This document shows, piece by piece, positions 63,474 to 64,000 of a stretch of DNA of 64,000 nt. Position 1 is the first letter of the stretch. Every line of letters begins with the position of its first letter. The notes under the pieces were generated by a model. The model had not been told where the DNA came from and did not search any database. It saw only the letters and a list, made by a program, of their open reading frames with translations. The position numbers were made by a program, and so were the translations under genes. The DNA comes from VRUE01 sp963717375 (GTDB lineage: Bacteria > Actinomycetota > Thermoleophilia > Solirubrobacterales > 70-9): assembly GCA_963717375.1 (NCBI GenBank), contig OY970329.1, forward strand, positions 2,232,001 through 2,296,000, given 5' to 3'.

Positions 63474-64000
63474 ATGCCGCCAGTAGCACCGAGTGAGTTC
63501 CCGCCGCCGTTCGACCCGGCCGATGTGATCGGCCCGCCGACTGACGCCGAGGACGAGCGCATTGAGGTCGGCATCGCGATCGTCGGCGGCGGGCCCGCCG
63601 GGCTCGCCTGCGCCAACAAGATCATGCAGCTGCTCGAGGACGAGCCGGAGCTGACCGAGAAGCTGGGCGAAGTCCCGGTCGCGGTGATCGAGAAGGGCAA
63701 GGTCGCCGGCGCGCACCTGCTCTCCGGGGCCAACATGAAGCCCTCGGCGATGGAAGAGCTCTTCCCCGACCTGCCCAAGGAGGAGTGGCCGGTCTTCCAG
63801 GAGGTCACCAAGGACGCGGTCTACCTCTTGACTTCAAAGGCAGCGCTGCCTTTGAAGCCGATGCCGCCGAACTTCCGCAACCACGGCAACTACGTCACCT
63901 CGGTCTCGAAGCTGGGCCGTTTCCTCGCCGAGAAAGCCGAGGAGGCGGGCGTCTACATCCTCTCCGAGACCGCGGCGACCAAGCTCCTGGTCGAGGACCG
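63474..64000 (+). CDS. Electron transfer flavoprotein-ubiquinone oxidoreductase, 5' part
   Basis: Runs off the right edge; 175 codons are visible from ATG 63474, with GGAG upstream. The FAD Rossmann motif VGIAIVGGGPAGLACANKIM (residues 32-51) is followed by AVIEKGKVAGAHLLSGANMK, matching ETF-QO/FixC-type flavoproteins. PLKPMPPNFRNHGNYVTSVS follows, typical of full-length ETF-QO. The complete enzyme would carry a C-terminal 4Fe-4S domain and a membrane-facing quinone site, sending electrons from ETF to the quinone pool. Confidence 0.9.
   Translation, partial: MPPVAPSEFPPPFDPADVIGPPTDAEDERIEVGIAIVGGGPAGLACANKIMQLLEDEPELTEKLGEVPVAVIEKGKVAGAHLLSGANMKPSAMEELFPDLPKEEWPVFQEVTKDAVYLLTSKAALPLKPMPPNFRNHGNYVTSVSKLGRFLAEKAEEAGVYILSETAATKLLVED

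Overview
This window looks like chromosomal DNA from a high-GC actinobacterium, most likely class Thermoleophilia (order Solirubrobacterales or a relative). The support is indirect: strongly GC-biased third codon positions with many GTG/TTG starts, an F420/LLM-type oxidoreductase, EgtB/EgtD ergothioneine genes, an actinobacterial Get3-like ATPase pair, class II fructose bisphosphatase, a DipZ-type thiol-disulfide protein, and a complete type IV pilus locus. No rRNA, tRNA, CRISPR array, phage or transposase was found. The assignment is inference; no 16S gene or alignment is available.

Layout. 1-9.3 kb: end of a hypothetical gene, an HSD10-like dehydrogenase, egtB-egtD, an LLM oxidoreductase, glpX, three TetR-like regulators and a YihY membrane protein. 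9.3-27.7 kb: the principal sigma factor with a terminator-bearing leader, then the type IV pilus locus. On the + strand this is pilT-like, a thioredoxin-like protein, pilB, pilT, pilC, a c-di-GMP-I riboswitch followed by the major pilin, a secreted protein and the prepilin peptidase. On the - strand it is three minor pilins, then pilM, pilN, pilO and a pilP-position protein. Two antitoxin genes inside the locus are each followed by a frameshifted vapC relic. 27.8-37.4 kb: an HxlR regulator, an unrecognised 539-residue protein, the Get3-like ATPase pair, ParA- and FtsZ-family genes with long N-terminal tails, a gamma-glutamyltransferase and a class III cyclase. 37.4-44.9 kb: two methyltransferases, a GH57 alpha-glucan enzyme with a GT4 glycogen-synthase-like partner, an intact vapBC, a hexapeptide acyltransferase, meaB and a PRC-barrel protein. 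44.9-51.5 kb: a SipW/TasA-like secreted-fibre operon, a Met/His-rich lipoprotein, DipZ and a two-component system. 51.6-64 kb: acyl-CoA catabolism, with acyl-CoA dehydrogenase, aldehyde dehydrogenase, thioesterase, thiolase, a B12 mutase with its small subunit, etfB-etfA and the start of ETF-ubiquinone oxidoreductase, plus leucyl aminopeptidase and a HAD phosphatase.

How it fits together. The pilin mRNA leader matches the c-di-GMP-I (GEMM) aptamer closely, so pilus production is probably set by c-di-GMP, while PilB/PilT/PilC and PilMNO form the motor and alignment complex. The right-hand third describes oxidation of branched-chain or short acyl-CoAs feeding electrons through ETF. The mutase carries Phe and Gln at the two positions that are Tyr and Arg in methylmalonyl-CoA mutase, so isobutyryl-CoA mutase is the better name. 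The MeaB chaperone lies about 16 kb away.

Limits. Names rest on motif and sequence recognition by eye. Operators, hairpins and promoters are read directly from the bases and have no experimental support.
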